DNA of 64,000 nucleotides, from the NCBI GenBank assembly GCA_026874595.1, contig CM049310.1:86341056-86405055 (forward strand), written 5' to 3'. The position numbers and the translations under genes are program-made. This stretch comes from Sipunculus nudus (taxonomy: Eukaryota; Annelida; Sipuncula; Golfingiida; Sipunculidae). Numbering within the stretch: the first letter of the stretch is position 1; every line of letters begins with the position of its first letter. The notes below the pieces were generated by a model. The model was given only the letters and a program-made list of their open reading frames with translations. It was not told where the DNA came from and did not search any database. Of this stretch, positions 49,321 to 57,611 are shown piece by piece.

Positions 49321-50550
49321 TTATGTCCCTATGCCACCCGTTCCTGTTTTTCTTCGTCCAGAGTCTTGCCTGCGAACAAACGGGGAGTAAGGGCACATGG
49401 TGCCAGACAGGTCCCTGAGTGGGTAGTCTTCGATAATGTACCCAAGCAACTTTGAAACCTGCCAAGCCGCCAACGATATCGTTGTCGCAGTGTCGGTTTG
49501 TATCTTAGCAACGTACCCGCAGGCTCCGACATCAACATGTTTTAAAGACCCGTAAAACGTGACTGTCCCATCAGGATGCATTGACAAGTGCAAAACATGG
49601 TCATCGTCACAAACCCACCGTTCATAGAGAAACATTGCGGTGACGCTGCGGTTTTCTCGTTGAGCAATCAACAGCAAAGCGTTGAGATTGCTACTCAGAA
49701 ATTCGTCCTCAAACATGACTAGCATACCCGGCACGTTTAACACATTGTGACTTTCTGTCTCACATTCGTAACTTTCACGGGCACCCGTCTTCGCCTGTCG
49801 CACTGCCTGTTCTCCTACCATCTTGTGTTCACAAGACACAGCAGGAGGCCTCCATGGCGTGCAGATAAAGCATACTTTCTGGTAATCGGATATCACGTTA
49901 TCCAGAAGCTGGCACAGTTCCACTGTTGTCAGGGAGATCGCGGTTTCGTGGTCAACCACAACGTCTCCCTTAAATGATTCGTTGTTCTTGTCTAAGCGCG
50001 CGTGGAACGAGACTGTTCCAAATGTGTCCATTGTGATATGCACAGATTCACCAAGTCCCTCATCAATGTCGTATATCCAGCCTGTAACACTGCCGCCTAC
50101 TTTTAGGGCCTCATTGAGTAACAGGTCTAAATATTTGGCAAGTTTTTTCCACACGAAAACCCAACCTCCGACGTGTACGTGCTCTGTGCCTTGTTCCAAA
50201 ATTACAGTATCGCCTCGGACGGCCCACGGCCTCCATTTGAAACATTTGCCCTGCCCTACTTGATATGTTATAACCTTTGCGAACTGTTCCGTCAGTTCCG
50301 TCTCGTCACACGTGGGGCAGTACCACTTGAATGTGACACGGTCGTCGGGGACTGTAATGCCCGGAGATGTTTGACATTTCTGGCACGCTCTCACAAGTAT
50401 GCGTTCTCGCCATTGAAATCCCATCTCTCGCAACCTGTCCTGAAAGTACATCCCGTCTGACGGTTCGTATCTCCCCGGGTTGCGGGGCCGACCTGCGTCA
50501 GGACTCGGGATCTCCGGGGAACTGCATCGGTCTCCACATGTATTCCCCAT
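49321..50550 (-). CDS. Zinc-ribbon module protein, paralogue 1, 409 aa
   Basis: The start ATG 50,550 lies about 40 bp after a TATA box (acgtatataaaacg). Residues 30-240 form one complete module: a CxxC...CxxC zinc ribbon (C56/C59 and C78/C81), then a conserved core with SVTGWIY and MDTFGTVSF. Residues 273-390 repeat only the second half of the module (NVPGMLVMFEDEF, SMHPDGTVTFYG), so the second zinc ribbon present in the two paralogues at 50,794 and 52,759 has been lost or never gained. No known family was recognised. A nucleic-acid- or protein-binding role is the usual one for ribbons of this kind. It overlaps the tRNA-Asn terminator at its end. Confidence 0.75.
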   Translation of the reverse strand: MGNTCGDRCSSPEIPSPDAGRPRNPGRYEPSDGMYFQDRLREMGFQWRERILVRACQKCQTSPGITVPDDRVTFKWYCPTCDETELTEQFAKVITYQVGQGKCFKWRPWAVRGDTVILEQGTEHVHVGGWVFVWKKLAKYLDLLLNEALKVGGSVTGWIYDIDEGLGESVHITMDTFGTVSFHARLDKNNESFKGDVVVDHETAISLTTVELCQLLDNVISDYQKVCFICTPWRPPAVSCEHKMVGEQAVRQAKTGARESYECETESHNVLNVPGMLVMFEDEFLSSNLNALLLIAQRENRSVTAMFLYERWVCDDDHVLHLSMHPDGTVTFYGSLKHVDVGACGYVAKIQTDTATTISLAAWQVSKLLGYIIEDYPLRDLSGTMCPYSPFVRRQDSGRRKTGTGGIGT

Positions 50551-50579
50551 CTTGTCTGAACGGCTGTGCCTGGAACGCC

Positions 50580-50615
50580 GTTTTATATACGTACCGTCTC
50601 CTCAGCAACCAGCAC
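50580..50615 (-). promoter_or_regulatory. TATA promoter of paralogue 1
   Basis: The minus strand shows gctgaggagacg followed by acgtatataaaacgg. The same arrangement (gttgaggagacg, acgtatataaacg) occurs at 52,399-52,425 before paralogue 2, so a core promoter was copied with the gene. Upstream lies a poly-C run (50,618-50,631). Confidence 0.7.
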
Positions 50616-50793
50616 CTCCCCCCCCCCCCCCCTTTGATACCCATGTGTGTTTGTTATTGTACGTGCCCCGTGTATCACCAGAACAGCGGGTGGCATGACG
50701 GATATATGTTTGTATATGTACAAACGTGTACGGTACCTGCAGGTTCCGATAACACGTCCGGGGTATGAAATCATATGACAACATTCCGCGTTT

Positions 50794-52368
50794 TTAACTG
50801 ACCTCATCCATCTGCCCTTCTTCGTACTTTTCAACCTCAGTTTTCTCAGGGAACAACCGAGGATAAGTGTACATCGTACCCGACAAATCTATCGGCGGGT
50901 AGTTACTGATCACACACTCCAGTAATGATACAACATCCCATGCCTTGAGCGGTATCGCATTCAAAGTGTCGGTTTGTATCATCGTCTGTATCTCGTCGCG
51001 GAAGTTGATATACAGCGTTTCCAAAGGTCCATAAAACGTTACGGTACCGTCTGGGTCCATCGAGATGTGAAGGTCGTGCACTTGATCATGGTTTATCCGA
51101 TTATAGCGGAACACTGCGTTCATACGACAGTTTTCCTTTTGAGCGGCCAGGAGCAAAACGTCTAAATCGCCGGTCAGAATATTATCCTCCAACATGGCGA
51201 GCATTCCTGGTACTTGTACCTCGTCTTCTGTTACGAGCGTGACTTTGTCTTTGAAACGCAGATACGGTTTCCATCTAAGGTGTATCCACCAATCCCAGGG
51301 GGGTTTGCAGTATACCCAAATCGAGGTGTCGGTGCCATGCGGTAGGAAGCCGATTGTTCTCTCACGTGTGAACAGATACTCCAACTCACTCTGGTCGCAT
51401 ATAGGGCAGTATTCCTGTACGCCATCAAACACATTTTCATAATCCGGGTTGCACGTCTTGCAGGGAATCACTATCATCTTCTCGCGGTCGTAAAACATAT
51501 CATACCCTCGTACATTATCTCGAAAGAACATGCCGTCAGAAGGTACGACACCGTCTGATGGTCCGCCCTCACTGTCAACACCAGCTTCAGTAGTATCACC
51601 CGTGTTCGCGTGGGCATGCTGCCCTGGGGATTCCGTCACTGTGTCTACGATGTTGTCATAAGACACCGCCGGAGGTTTCTTGCCGTAAATGACTACATTC
51701 TGGTAATCGGTGATCACGTGTTCCAACAGCTGGAACAGTACTTCTGTCGTCAGCGATATCGCTTTCTCCTTGTGGACCGCCACCTGCATGGTGAAACACG
51801 CGTCGTCCTTGTTAATGCGGTCAAAGAATGACACAGTGCCGTAGGGGTCCATCTGGATATACAAGGACTCACAGATACCCGGAAAACGTCGGTATATCCA
51901 ACCGGTCACGCTGCGGTTCGCTTTTTGAGCCTCGCATAGAATCATGTCGAGATGTCCAACCAGGGCCCGCAACACGGAACCGAAGCCTTCCACGTGGATT
52001 GTCTTGTCTCCGTGTCGAAACAACACTGTATCTTCTCGACGTAACAACGGTCTCCACGTAAACGTTATCCCTTGCCCCAAATCGTAGGTTTTCTCGTTTG
52101 TGAACAGTGCCATCACTTCTGTCTCTTGACACGTGGGGCAATATATCCTTGCATGGTCGTGGTTGGAACGGTAAAGGTAATCGTCTGCACACATTGAGCA
52201 TTTGTCTACAATTATTTGTTGTTCCCGCCACCTGACTCCCCTTTGTCGTAACACGTTACCAAAGAAAGCCCCGCCGGATGGCGCGAAATGGTAAGTGTTA
52301 CCCGGAGGACCAGTGAAAATACTGATAACCTCCTGGCGATGGCGTGTGTCTGCACGGAGGCCCCCCAT
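50794..52368 (-). CDS. Double zinc-ribbon module protein, paralogue 2, 524 aa
   Basis: I take ATG 52,368 (MGGLRADTRH) as the start. The in-frame ATG 57 bases upstream lies before the TATA box (cgtatataaacg, about 52,405) and would not be in the mRNA. Paralogue 3 also begins at the matching position. Two full modules follow. The first has Cys 57/60 and 77/80, then SVTGWIY and QMDPYGTVSFF. The second has Cys 303/306 and 321/324, then SMDPDGTVTFYG. A linker rich in Gly, Glu and Asp joins them (about 245-275). The C-terminus is acidic. The function is unknown. The internal duplication shows that the family grew by module and by gene duplication. Confidence 0.75.
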   Translation of the reverse strand: MGGLRADTRHRQEVISIFTGPPGNTYHFAPSGGAFFGNVLRQRGVRWREQQIIVDKCSMCADDYLYRSNHDHARIYCPTCQETEVMALFTNEKTYDLGQGITFTWRPLLRREDTVLFRHGDKTIHVEGFGSVLRALVGHLDMILCEAQKANRSVTGWIYRRFPGICESLYIQMDPYGTVSFFDRINKDDACFTMQVAVHKEKAISLTTEVLFQLLEHVITDYQNVVIYGKKPPAVSYDNIVDTVTESPGQHAHANTGDTTEAGVDSEGGPSDGVVPSDGMFFRDNVRGYDMFYDREKMIVIPCKTCNPDYENVFDGVQEYCPICDQSELEYLFTRERTIGFLPHGTDTSIWVYCKPPWDWWIHLRWKPYLRFKDKVTLVTEDEVQVPGMLAMLEDNILTGDLDVLLLAAQKENCRMNAVFRYNRINHDQVHDLHISMDPDGTVTFYGPLETLYINFRDEIQTMIQTDTLNAIPLKAWDVVSLLECVISNYPPIDLSGTMYTYPRLFPEKTEVEKYEEGQMDEVS

Positions 52369-52398
52369 CGTATATGCCCAGCGCTGCCTGGGACAGCG

Positions 52399-52425
52399 TT
52401 TATATACGTGGCGTCTCCTCAACAA
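52399..52425 (-). promoter_or_regulatory. TATA promoter of paralogue 2
   Basis: gttgaggagacg and acgtatataaacg stand in the same spacing as before paralogue 1, with ccaggcagcg following. About 35 bp separate the TATA box from the chosen start codon. Confidence 0.7.
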
Positions 52426-52429
52426 CCCG

Positions 52430-52674
52430 CTCCACTCTCCAACTCAACATCACTGTCCCGCCGTCACTAAATATATAGACCTCGTCATATGTGAGTCACG
52501 TGCTCCAGAGTTGTTCCACATAATCTGCTGACACATGTGGTTCACGACACGTCTCAGATTACGCAAGGCCTCACCTTCACCTCCGATGAACCGTCTGCCG
52601 CATGCTGTGTAACATATTTCGTGTACACAAATGTGTACATTACATACTGGTTCCGATATGACTTCCCCCCGTGA
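52430..52674. other. Intergenic spacer
   Basis: Separates paralogues 2 and 3. Short, with no gene or clear structure. It holds CACGTG-type boxes near 52,498 and 52,545. Confidence 0.4.
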
Positions 52675-52758
52675 TTAATGGTCCTCATTCATCTTCTCAT
52701 CATCATCGTCAGTATCGTCATCGTCAGTATCGTCATCAATTATCTGTTCTTCTTCGTC
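52675..52758 (-). other. Acidic in-frame extension after the stop of paralogue 3
   Basis: Following TAG there are 27 sense codons, of which 18 are Asp or Glu, ending in TAA. They come from a gtc/atc repeat on the plus strand (tcgtcagtatcgtcatc). A purely random extension of this composition is unlikely, so it was probably part of the protein. Confidence 0.6.
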
Positions 52759-54288
52759 CTATTCAGCCTGTTTCCGAGGATAAGTGTACATCGCACCCGA
52801 CAAGTCTCTCGGCGGGTAGCACCTGATCACTGTGTTAAGTAATGATACAACATCCCATGCCTTGATCGATAGCGCATTCAAAATGTCGGTTTGTATGGTC
52901 TCCTGTACCCCGCCGGTGTCGATGATATACCGCGTTACCAAAGGTCCATAAAACGTTACCATACCGTCCGGGTCCATCGAGAGTTGAAGTTCGTGCATTT
53001 GATCATGGTTTATCTGTTTATAGCGGAACAGTGCGTTTATACGACAGTTTTCCTTTTCAGCGGCCAGGAGCAAAACATCCAAATCGCCGGTCAGAATATT
53101 ATCCTCCAGCATGGCGAGCATTCCCGGTACTTGTACATCTTTGTTCTGTCCTGTCAACCTTACCTTGCCCTGAAAACGCTTGTACCGTATCCAGTTGAAG
53201 TATATCAAATCAGAGACGGGGGTGCCATACGGTTGGAAGTTGAAGCGTTCCTCAAGTGTGAACAGATAGTCCAACTCACTCTGGTCGCATATAGGGCAGT
53301 ATTCCTGTACGCCATCACACACAGGTTCGTAATCCACGTTGCACATCTCGCATTGTTTCACTATCATCTCCTCGCGGTCGTAAAGCATGCCATGCCCTCG
53401 TACATGACCTCGAAAGAACCTGCCGTCAGAAGGCACGACACCGTCTGATGGTCCGACCTCACTGTCAACACCAGCTTCAGTAGTATCACCCGTGTTCGCG
53501 TGGGCATGCTGCACTGGGGATTCAGTCACTGCGTCTACAGTGTTGTCATAAGACACCGGCGGAGGTTCCCAGTTGTAAATGGTTACATCCTGGTAATCGG
53601 TGATCACGTGCTCCAACAGTTTGAACAGTACTTCTGTCGTCAGCGATATCGCCTTATCCCTGTGGGCCGCCACCTGCATTGTGAAGCGCGCGTTGTCCTT
53701 GTTAATGCGGTCGTAGAATGACACAGTGCCGTACGGGTCCATCTGGATATGCAAGGACTGACATATACCGAGATACATTGGGTATATCCAACCGGTCACG
53801 CTGCGGTTAACCTTTTGAGCCTCAGATAGCATCCTGTCGAGATTTACTACCAGAGTCAAACGCAACAGGGAACCGAAGCCTTCCACGTGGATTGTCTTGT
53901 CTCCGTGTCGAAACAACACTGTATCTCCTGGACGTAACAACGGTCTCCACGTAAACGTTATCCCTTGCCCCAAATCGTAGGTTTTAACGATTGTGAACAG
54001 TGCCCTCAGTTCTGTCTCTTGACACGTGGGGCAATATTTCCGTTCCGGGACGTGTTGGGGATGGTAATGGTAATCGTGTATATAGTCTGAATCGTCTCCA
54101 TTGTCTGCACACATTGAGCATTCGTCTACAACTATGTGTTCTTCTCGCCACGTCACTCCCCTCTGTCGTAACCTGTTAGAAAAGAAATTCCCATCGGAAG
54201 GCATAAAACGGTACCTGTTACCCGGTGGACCAGTGAAAAGACTGAGGACATCTTGGCGATGGCGTGTGTATGCTAGGCGATCCCCCAT
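52759..54288 (-). CDS. Double zinc-ribbon module protein, paralogue 3, 509 aa
   Basis: ATG 54,288 (MGDRLAYTRH) aligns with the start chosen for paralogue 2. Module 1 has Cys 57/60 and 86/89 with a His/Asp-rich insertion between the pairs. Module 2 has Cys 313/316 and 331/334. The conserved cores SVTGWIY, QMDPYGTVSF and SMDPDGMVTFYG are present. The frame stops at TAG 52,759. The same frame is then open for 27 more codons to TAA at 52,675, encoding a strongly acidic stretch, which suggests a recent nonsense mutation or programmed read-through. Its promoter also differs: the TATA box of the paralogues is replaced by gttaattgttaacg. It may be a decaying copy. Confidence 0.72.
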   Translation of the reverse strand: MGDRLAYTRHRQDVLSLFTGPPGNRYRFMPSDGNFFSNRLRQRGVTWREEHIVVDECSMCADNGDDSDYIHDYHYHPQHVPERKYCPTCQETELRALFTIVKTYDLGQGITFTWRPLLRPGDTVLFRHGDKTIHVEGFGSLLRLTLVVNLDRMLSEAQKVNRSVTGWIYPMYLGICQSLHIQMDPYGTVSFYDRINKDNARFTMQVAAHRDKAISLTTEVLFKLLEHVITDYQDVTIYNWEPPPVSYDNTVDAVTESPVQHAHANTGDTTEAGVDSEVGPSDGVVPSDGRFFRGHVRGHGMLYDREEMIVKQCEMCNVDYEPVCDGVQEYCPICDQSELDYLFTLEERFNFQPYGTPVSDLIYFNWIRYKRFQGKVRLTGQNKDVQVPGMLAMLEDNILTGDLDVLLLAAEKENCRINALFRYKQINHDQMHELQLSMDPDGMVTFYGPLVTRYIIDTGGVQETIQTDILNALSIKAWDVVSLLNTVIRCYPPRDLSGAMYTYPRKQAE

Positions 54289-54299
54289 CGTGTATGTTG

Positions 54300-54533
54300 G
54301 GCGCTGCCTGGCCCGTTAACAATTAACGGTCGATCACGCAGAGCCTGACACCAGACCGTGGATACTTGTTAACCCAAAAAATGTTACATATATGAGACAC
54401 GGCAGGGCTTGAATGACATGTGTGAGTCACGTGTGCCCACATAGTTCATAAGAAATACGATGACGCATTCCTTGTTTTTGTTTCGTGTCCCTTTTATTAC
54501 ATAAGTGTCATAATGTCCGGGTCTGATGTGAAA
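54300..54533. other. Intergenic spacer upstream of paralogue 3
   Basis: Contains a gttaac/gttaac pair around 54,316-54,328 (plus strand gttaacaattaac, HNF1-like) in the place where the sister genes have a TATA box. Nothing else was recognised. Confidence 0.4.
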
Positions 54534-54653
54534 GTCCCCGTGGCGTAACGGGCTAATTCAAACTTTCCTACCTGGACCAATAGTTTGTACTTGCAGTTCC
54601 GGCAAGGTTAAGTTCGGATCCGGGTTCGAATCGCGGCGGTGACATTCACTTTT
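54534..54653 (+). ncRNA. tRNA-like Pol III transcript unit
   Basis: The unit has a tRNA-style A box (TGGCGTAACGGG, one mismatch to consensus), a perfect B box (GGTTCGAATC, 54,623-54,632) and a TTTT terminator at 54,650. The ends pair as a 7-bp acceptor with one mismatch (GTCCCCG/CGGTGAC), and the T-arm pairs at 4 of 5 positions. The stretch between A and B boxes is too long for a normal tRNA. It has a perfect 5-bp stem with 7-nt loop (CTTGC/GCAAG, 54,590-54,606) that would put TTC at the anticodon place but without the U33 that anticodon loops need. It is either a decayed tRNA or a tRNA-like regulatory RNA, as some herpesviruses make. Confidence 0.5.
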
Positions 54654-54659
54654 GTCTAA

Positions 54660-54930
54660 TATATATTTCATATACGTGTGTGTTGGTTGAAATTAATGTT
54701 TATGAGGTAAATATACAAAACATCCCTCACGTATCTGCAAGATCAACAACAGATATTTCGTGGTGTTACGATTATGTATATAATATATAATAATATGTAA
54801 ATATATATATATACATATCTCATTGTGTTCAGATGACAACAGATAAGGCGACCCGGGACGAACCCGAGTTCACATGACTCATCAATACGTGTTATCCAAC
54901 CGTTACTTCCTGTCGTCTGACCCCATGTGA
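54660..54930. other. AT-rich spacer
   Basis: Short TA-rich stretches at 54,776-54,820. No gene. Confidence 0.4.
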
Positions 54931-54934
54931 CCCG

Positions 54935-55795
54935 GCACTTCCGTTCACGACCCTTCACACTTCCTCACTTCCGGTCCAACACCACCCTACGTACCCGCAC
55001 CGGAAGTCCCATTTACTCAATGGTTAAGCGTGACCCTAAAGTGTGACCCCGATCACGACTGCCGGGTGTAAAGCAGACTTCCGGTACATGCGCTGTTAGT
55101 TCATTGGTCAGATCAGGTCACGTGGTGTGCATTCAGTCCGCCCATTGGTCAGGTCTCATTCACAACAATCAAACACGCGATGTCCACGTGGTCTATTGCA
55201 TCATCCCCGACCCATTCGTCCACACATTTCAAACCTGTTTTTAAACCTTTTTCTCTCACGTTTTTTTCCGGATTGGCATCATATCCCACTTTACTCACAT
55301 AACTGGACAATTATGCAAGATTTCACCATCATCGCCTTATTAACATCACTACAACAACTCATTTAAATCCTGAAGCGGTGCACAACCGGAAGTACTATTC
55401 TACCGGAAGTTGGGCACACCCGCACCCGGCACCTCGACCCTCGACGCTTCGCCATGAATAAATTAGTGTGTGCGATTTCGGGCCCGCGTGCCGGGGAGGG
55501 TGGTGTGTGTGTGTGAGCGATGATAAGGGTGTTTGATTTTTTACCCCCCCCCCCGGGTAAAAATTTTCAAGATGGTGGATGGATGTATGTGTAAGGAGAG
55601 CGTTGATTGGTTGGGGAGATGTGAGAAGTGATTTGATTGGTTACGCAGTGGAGTGACGTCACAGTAAGCGGAAACCAACGGGGATGTAAAATAAGGATGT
55701 AACGGTGGTGTAGGTGTATCCGGCGGAAACGACAGGGGGTGGTTTGTTTGAAATTGTGTGTGTGACGTCACAGGAGAAATAAGGTATATAAGGAG
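54935..55795 (+). promoter_or_regulatory. Enhancer-promoter region of the rightward leader
   Basis: Six ETS-type sites (CCGGAAGT or reverse, near 54,938, 54,970, 55,000, 55,076, 55,386 and 55,402) cluster with two CATTGGTCAG CCAAT boxes (55,102 and 55,143), two CACGTGG E-boxes (55,117 and 55,185), GATTGGTT boxes (55,604 and 55,635) and CRE sites TGACGTCA (55,654-55,661 and 55,763-55,770). The TATA box TATATAA (55,785-55,791) follows the second CRE by 22 bp. A C-tract palindrome stands at 55,536-55,564. The region lies between the leftward zinc-ribbon genes and the rightward genes and may serve both. Confidence 0.65.
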
Positions 55796-55814
55796 GTAGT
55801 TTTGACGGAGTTAA

Positions 55815-55997
55815 GTCAGACTCTGGTTTTGACTGGTACTAGTACTGGGGATAACTACAATTTGGATATATAGAAGCCGTCGTTGTGTTATATAGAAGCC
55901 GTCGTTGTGTTTGGAGACAAACAGCTACAGAAGCAAGTTGAAGCAAAGATTTGAAAGTTTGTTGAAGATTTGAGTTTGTGACAAAACAACAATACCG
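55815..55997 (+). other. ATG-free leader exon with strong splice donor
   Basis: If transcription starts about 25-30 bp after TATATAA, an exon of about 180 nt results, ending at ATACCG|GTAGGTG (55,997|55,998). It contains no ATG, so it suits a leader. It holds a 22-bp tandem duplication (tatatagaagccgtcgttgt, starts 55,867 and 55,889). Six acceptors lie downstream, each just before an ORF. The donor's use is inferred, since no transcript is available. Confidence 0.6.
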
Positions 55998-56045
55998 GTA
56001 GGTGTTTTTTGTATTTGGTGTTGTTTTTGAACAAAAATAATGTCA

Positions 56046-56431
56046 CACCCACTGGCCAGTAAGGTAGGCCGGGGGTGAATAATATTTTTGTTTAGGGAGT
56101 GAATTTTTAGTTTGTATTTGAGAGGGCCCCAGTAACGAAGGGTCCCTAATATTTGGTTGTTGGCAGTAACAGAAAAAAAAAAAAAAAAATGTGACCAGTA
56201 ACGAAGGTCATTGGGAAGGTGGGGATGAATGAGGGGAGGGGGGTGTTATGTTTTTGTTTTGGTTGTTGTTAGAAACCTAGGACACCCACTGGCCAGTAAG
56301 GTAGGCCATGGTTACATTAATTTTGTGTATGGTTGTGTACACAACGGACTGACATCACTTTAAAAACCCCCAGATGCGCAGGAGTTAGATAAAAGCCATG
56401 TTTATAAGACCTGACCAGTAAGCAAGGTCGG
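56046..56431 (+). repeat. Five short hairpins with a conserved AGTAA loop
   Basis: At 56,046-56,077, 56,124-56,146, 56,192-56,210, 56,291-56,307 and 56,411-56,431 a nine-base loop of the form AGTAASNNA (AGTAAGGTA, AGTAACGAA, AGTAAGCAA) is held by arms that differ but remain complementary: GGCC/GGCC, GGGCCCC/GGGTCCC (one mismatch), TGACC/GGTCA, GGCC/GGCC, and GACC/GGTC. All lie in the intron after the leader donor. The covarying arms suggest a structured RNA or a protein-bound dyad. Confidence 0.6.
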
Positions 56432-56434
56432 GTG

Positions 56435-57110
56435 ACGTGTTTTTCCATCCATCCATCCATCCAACTCGGAGCGGTTCGGTTTTTTGCCACACAAGTGACA
56501 CAGACTAACCGTAACGACGATTAAGTAATGTTGTGACATAGAAACGGGAAGAGAATTTGTATTTTTTTAACCATTAACAAAAGAAAATAACAGACACGCG
56601 GACCTTTTAACAAAAAATGTAGAGCAAAAAGGTATTGCAAGAGTTTTAGTTTTTTTTTTTCGGAAGGACAATGAGAAACACTATTAATTCTGTAACTGAT
56701 AAAAAATAAGTAGGTAATTACTGTGAACCAAAAAAAAATGCATTTAGGATAAAAATAATAATAAACAAAAGGTTATGAAGCAGAGCGCCACTTTGCGTGA
56801 CACCTTGCATGAATGTAATATGTAACCTCGTCACGGATATCAGTCCCTTCACGTTTATTGTATAACATGACCTCGTTAGTTTAGTAAACAACTACAACGG
56901 GAAAAAAAAAACGACATTTCGACACACGACCAATCACAAATGTCGATTGAGGAAAGAGGAGTAAGGAAGGTGGGGAGAGGGGGGGGAAGGTTATTTTTAA
57001 TATTTTTGTTTGGTACATCAAAGTATAACCCTAAACAACACAGAAAAAAGTCCTATAGCGAAAAAAAGCTGTTTGTTTAAGACGTTGTTATAAGACGTCC
57101 TTGTGACTTA
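56435..57110. other. Rest of the first leader intron
   Basis: A-rich and T-rich tracts with a G-rich run at 56,972-56,990 and a ccat repeat at 56,447-56,463. No gene. The intron ends at the acceptor gtgacttacag (57,113). Confidence 0.45.
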
Positions 57111-57119
57111 CAGGGAAAC

Positions 57120-57611
57120 ATGATGATGAACGAGCACTACGAACGTGAACTGGGGGAGTTGGTAAATGTGCAAGGCCAGGCCATACTTCGCTACGTTCAA
57201 AACATTAAATCGTCGTCGCCTGAGACGTATTTCGCAATGCAAGGCGACGACGAATATTTTGATCAGTTAGTCGATGGACTAGTGCACAAGTACGAAATGT
57301 TAATGCACATCCCCAGTGAAGAACTAGACATATGTTTCAGAGAAAAAAAGAACCTGAAAGAAATGGTGCGCGTTGCATCCAATGTTCTGCTCCTGGCGCA
57401 GGCTATTGATGAAATTGTCCTACGCTGCCACAATATATACAGAGATATAGTTCAAATATACCGCGGTGAGGCCCCACCGGCCGCAACCAAAAGCCATCAC
57501 ATCCGGGCGTGTTTCCTTCTAACATCTCATTTAAGAATAGTCGCCAGGAAAGCACATGTGCAAGCAGAGCGCCGGTGGGCAATTAAGATGATCACACATG
57601 AGGAAGAATAA
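57120..57611 (+). CDS. Helical family protein A, 163 aa
   Basis: It begins with ATG repeated three times (MMMNEHYERELGELV), six bases after a 3' splice site (gacttacag, 57,113). The TAA stop lies inside an AATAAA signal (57,607-57,612). The product looks all-helical, with charged N- and C-termini and no membrane segment. The central DEIVLRCHNIYRDIV is the family signature also seen at 57,847 and 47,714. Paralogue B follows 236 bp downstream and begins with the same acceptor and N-terminus, so the two arose by tandem duplication that included the splice site. No known family. Cytoplasmic or nuclear, and function unknown. Confidence 0.75.
   Translation: MMMNEHYERELGELVNVQGQAILRYVQNIKSSSPETYFAMQGDDEYFDQLVDGLVHKYEMLMHIPSEELDICFREKKNLKEMVRVASNVLLLAQAIDEIVLRCHNIYRDIVQIYRGEAPPAATKSHHIRACFLLTSHLRIVARKAHVQAERRWAIKMITHEEE

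Noticed and set aside
51869-53448. Frames of 120 and 185 codons overlapping paralogues 2 and 3
   Set aside because: They are alternative-frame shadows. The minus-strand frames carry the conserved motifs shared among the three paralogues.
54935-55415. CRISPR-like or telomeric interpretation of recurrent short motifs
   Set aside because: The repeats are scattered ETS-type sites without regular spacers. No CRISPR array is present in the window.
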